The position numbers and the translations under genes were made by a program. Below the pieces are notes generated by a model. That model was not told the DNA's origin. It made no database searches and worked only from the letters and a program-made list of their open reading frames with translations. From an uncultured Opitutales bacterium (GTDB lineage: Bacteria; Verrucomicrobiota; Verrucomicrobiia; Opitutales; Seribacteraceae), in the NCBI GenBank assembly GCA_905612515.1, contig CAJQSI010000007.1, positions 1 through 64,000 on the forward strand: DNA of 64,000 bases. Direction: 5' to 3'. Positions 62,167-64,000 of this stretch are shown one piece after another; position 1 is the stretch's first letter, and every line of letters starts with the position of its first letter.

Positions 62167-62586
62167 ATGAAAAAGTTTCTTGATGCACAAGAAAGCATTT
62201 TTGAAACAGCTTTGACCGAATTGAAATCCGGTCAAAAACAGTCACATTGGATGTGGTTCATTTTTCCGCAAATCGCAGGGCTTGGGGAAAGTGAAACAGC
62301 ACAGCGCTACGCGATTGCCGATGCAGTAGAGGCCCACATGTATCTCAATCACCAAATCCTTGGCCCACGCTTGTTTGAGTGCACCGAAACGTTGCTTGCA
62401 ATCGAGGGCAGTTCGGCGAACGAGATCTTTGGCTTTCCCGATGATATGAAACTGAAATCGTCCATGACTTTATTTGAGGCAGTCCGCGGACATTCACGAT
62501 CCATTTTCACAAAAGTACTCGGTAAATATTTTGCTGATCGCTGCTCCTTTACGTTGAAGCAGCTCGAAGCGGAAATCTCTGACTAA
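62167..62586 (+). CDS. DUF1810-family protein
   Basis: FLDAQESIFETALTELKSGQKQSHWMWFIFPQIAGLG signature. Confidence 0.88.
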   Translation: MKKFLDAQESIFETALTELKSGQKQSHWMWFIFPQIAGLGESETAQRYAIADAVEAHMYLNHQILGPRLFECTETLLAIEGSSANEIFGFPDDMKLKSSMTLFEAVRGHSRSIFTKVLGKYFADRCSFTLKQLEAEISD

Positions 62587-62629
62587 AGCTCCAGCCGCGC
62601 CCCGTCCTTCTTGGCAGACTCCAAGCACG

Positions 62630-63892
62630 CTACAATTGCTCCTCATAAGCTCGCCGCAGCAATCCGACTAGGTGAATAACCTGAGGGGCTTGGCCACTGC
62701 CATTCATGCAAGACCGCACTTGCATGATGCACCCAATATTTCCGGACACGATCCAGTCCGGTTTGGTTTTCAATAAGTTACTTACTTTACGTTTGCCCAA
62801 GTCGGCAGCAATTTTTGGTTGGTCGATGTTGTAACTTCCTGCAGAACCGCAGCATATGTCGGGTTCTTCTGCTTCCAGAAGCTCCACGCCGGGTATCGCC
62901 CGCAGCAATCGTCGAGGTGCCTCCATCACTCCTTGTGCATGACGCAAATGACAAGCGTCTTGATAAACAACTCTGGGCACACCTTTCGTGCGGGGCGGAG
63001 TCACCATGCCTAGTTGGTCGAGAAACTCACCGATATCGACAACCTTGCCCGCAAAAAACCTTGCCGCCGATTCTTCAGCCGAACCCTTCAGAATTAGAGG
63101 GTACTCCTTCAAGCCGGAACCACAGCCGGCGGCGTTGGTCAAAATAGCATCCACATCATGAGGAAAGGCCTCAAGGTTTTTTCGAGCAAACCTACGGGCA
63201 TGCTCCCCGGCTCCAACATGCCAACCGAGCGCACCGCAGCAAGTTTGGCCGCGAGGAATCACCACCTCGACTCCGTTGCGGACCAGTACGGCTATCGTAT
63301 CATCGTTAATTTGGGGATCCATTACCTGCTGGGCACATCCGACAAGCAAAGCGACGCGAGCTCTTGGCGTCCCCATTGGCTTTGCAACTTCTGGCAGCTT
63401 GATGCCGCTCGGCAACGTTTTTGGCAGCAAGGCCAACATCGAGCGCACAAGATCAGGCAAAAGCCGCCCGAATGGTCTCGCCAGTATGCCCACCTTGGCG
63501 GCAATTCGAAACCTGCCCGGCCAAGGCAAAATGGTCAGCAAAGCTTTTCGCTTAAGCTTTTCCGCAACACTTCGCTTGATTTCCGTTTCTGCCTTTTCCC
63601 GAAAGGGACCTAGTAGGTTACGGTATTCAACCCCCGAAGGGCAGGATGTCTCGCAAGCCAAACAACCAAGGCAACGGTCTATGTGCGGCAGTACCTGCTC
63701 GGTCGACAATTTTCCTTCCAATGCTTCCTTCATCAGAATGATGCGACCTCGCGGCGAATCCATTTCCTGGCCGAGTTCTGAGTAGGTTGGGCAAGTAGGG
63801 AGACAAAATCCGCAATGTACACAAGATTGAATCGCCTCGCCCATCAAAGATCCGGCTGGCCCTAATTTCTCGACGGGAATGCTGTGTTTCAT
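62630..63892 (-). CDS. glcF: Glycolate oxidase iron-sulfur subunit-like
   Basis: CVHCGFCLPTCPTY and CLGCLACETSCPSGV ferredoxin motifs, CCG domains (CCGALGWHVG; CCGSAGSYN). Confidence 0.92.
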   Translation of the reverse strand: MKHSIPVEKLGPAGSLMGEAIQSCVHCGFCLPTCPTYSELGQEMDSPRGRIILMKEALEGKLSTEQVLPHIDRCLGCLACETSCPSGVEYRNLLGPFREKAETEIKRSVAEKLKRKALLTILPWPGRFRIAAKVGILARPFGRLLPDLVRSMLALLPKTLPSGIKLPEVAKPMGTPRARVALLVGCAQQVMDPQINDDTIAVLVRNGVEVVIPRGQTCCGALGWHVGAGEHARRFARKNLEAFPHDVDAILTNAAGCGSGLKEYPLILKGSAEESAARFFAGKVVDIGEFLDQLGMVTPPRTKGVPRVVYQDACHLRHAQGVMEAPRRLLRAIPGVELLEAEEPDICCGSAGSYNIDQPKIAADLGKRKVSNLLKTKPDWIVSGNIGCIMQVRSCMNGSGQAPQVIHLVGLLRRAYEEQL

Positions 63893-63999
63893 GGAATTGA
63901 CGGGAACTTATGATCGGGATCGAAAGCCGCCTTCACTGCTTTTGTAATGGCTCCATCGGTCCACTTCCCCAAATATACACTCTCCACCTGTCCACGAAA
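63889..63999 (-). CDS. FAD-linked oxidase C-terminus, probably GlcE (partial, runs off right edge)
   Basis: Minus-strand C-terminal peptide FRGQVESVYLGKWTDGAITKAVKAAFDPDHKFPSIP*; stop overlaps the glcF ATG. Confidence 0.7.
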   Translation of the reverse strand, partial: FRGQVESVYLGKWTDGAITKAVKAAFDPDHKFPSIP

Positions 64000-64000
64000 G

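Overview
This is a gene-dense bacterial chromosomal window dominated by housekeeping genes. I found no CRISPR array, prophage, transposon or integron. The leftward block is a partial atp operon (atpB-E-F-H-A-G), then trmB, mnmG, mnmE, recA, gyrA and gyrB. It is followed by a DASS transporter, hemB, pyrD, one tRNA-Leu, a pyrR-pyrB-pyrC-CPBP-tsaE cluster, a nuclease-helicase fusion, prfA-prmC, a ctp protease, rhomboid, rarA, comEC, an AraC/PAS regulator, cysS, grpE-dnaJ-hldE(C)-purN-prmA, manA, ftsK, a RodZ-like protein, an M28 peptidase, a PQQ-type propeller protein, an APC permease, a NagB/PIG-L fusion, a NahK-like kinase and glcF/glcE. Gene content and protein flavour suggest a Verrucomicrobiota/Opitutales-like genome, but this is only an impression. 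The best signals for a second look are: (1) two ParB parS-like palindromes 27 bp apart inside the mnmG coding sequence, in a segment that looks like an insertion in MnmG; (2) a NagB-fused PIG-L domain whose zinc-ligand motifs look destroyed, so a probable pseudoenzyme; (3) a tRNA-Leu whose anticodon reads AAG (A34); (4) a PD-(D/E)XK nuclease fused to an XPD/DinG-like helicase that appears to lack the usual Fe-S cysteines. All calls come from reading the sequence and ORF translations; no database search was run.
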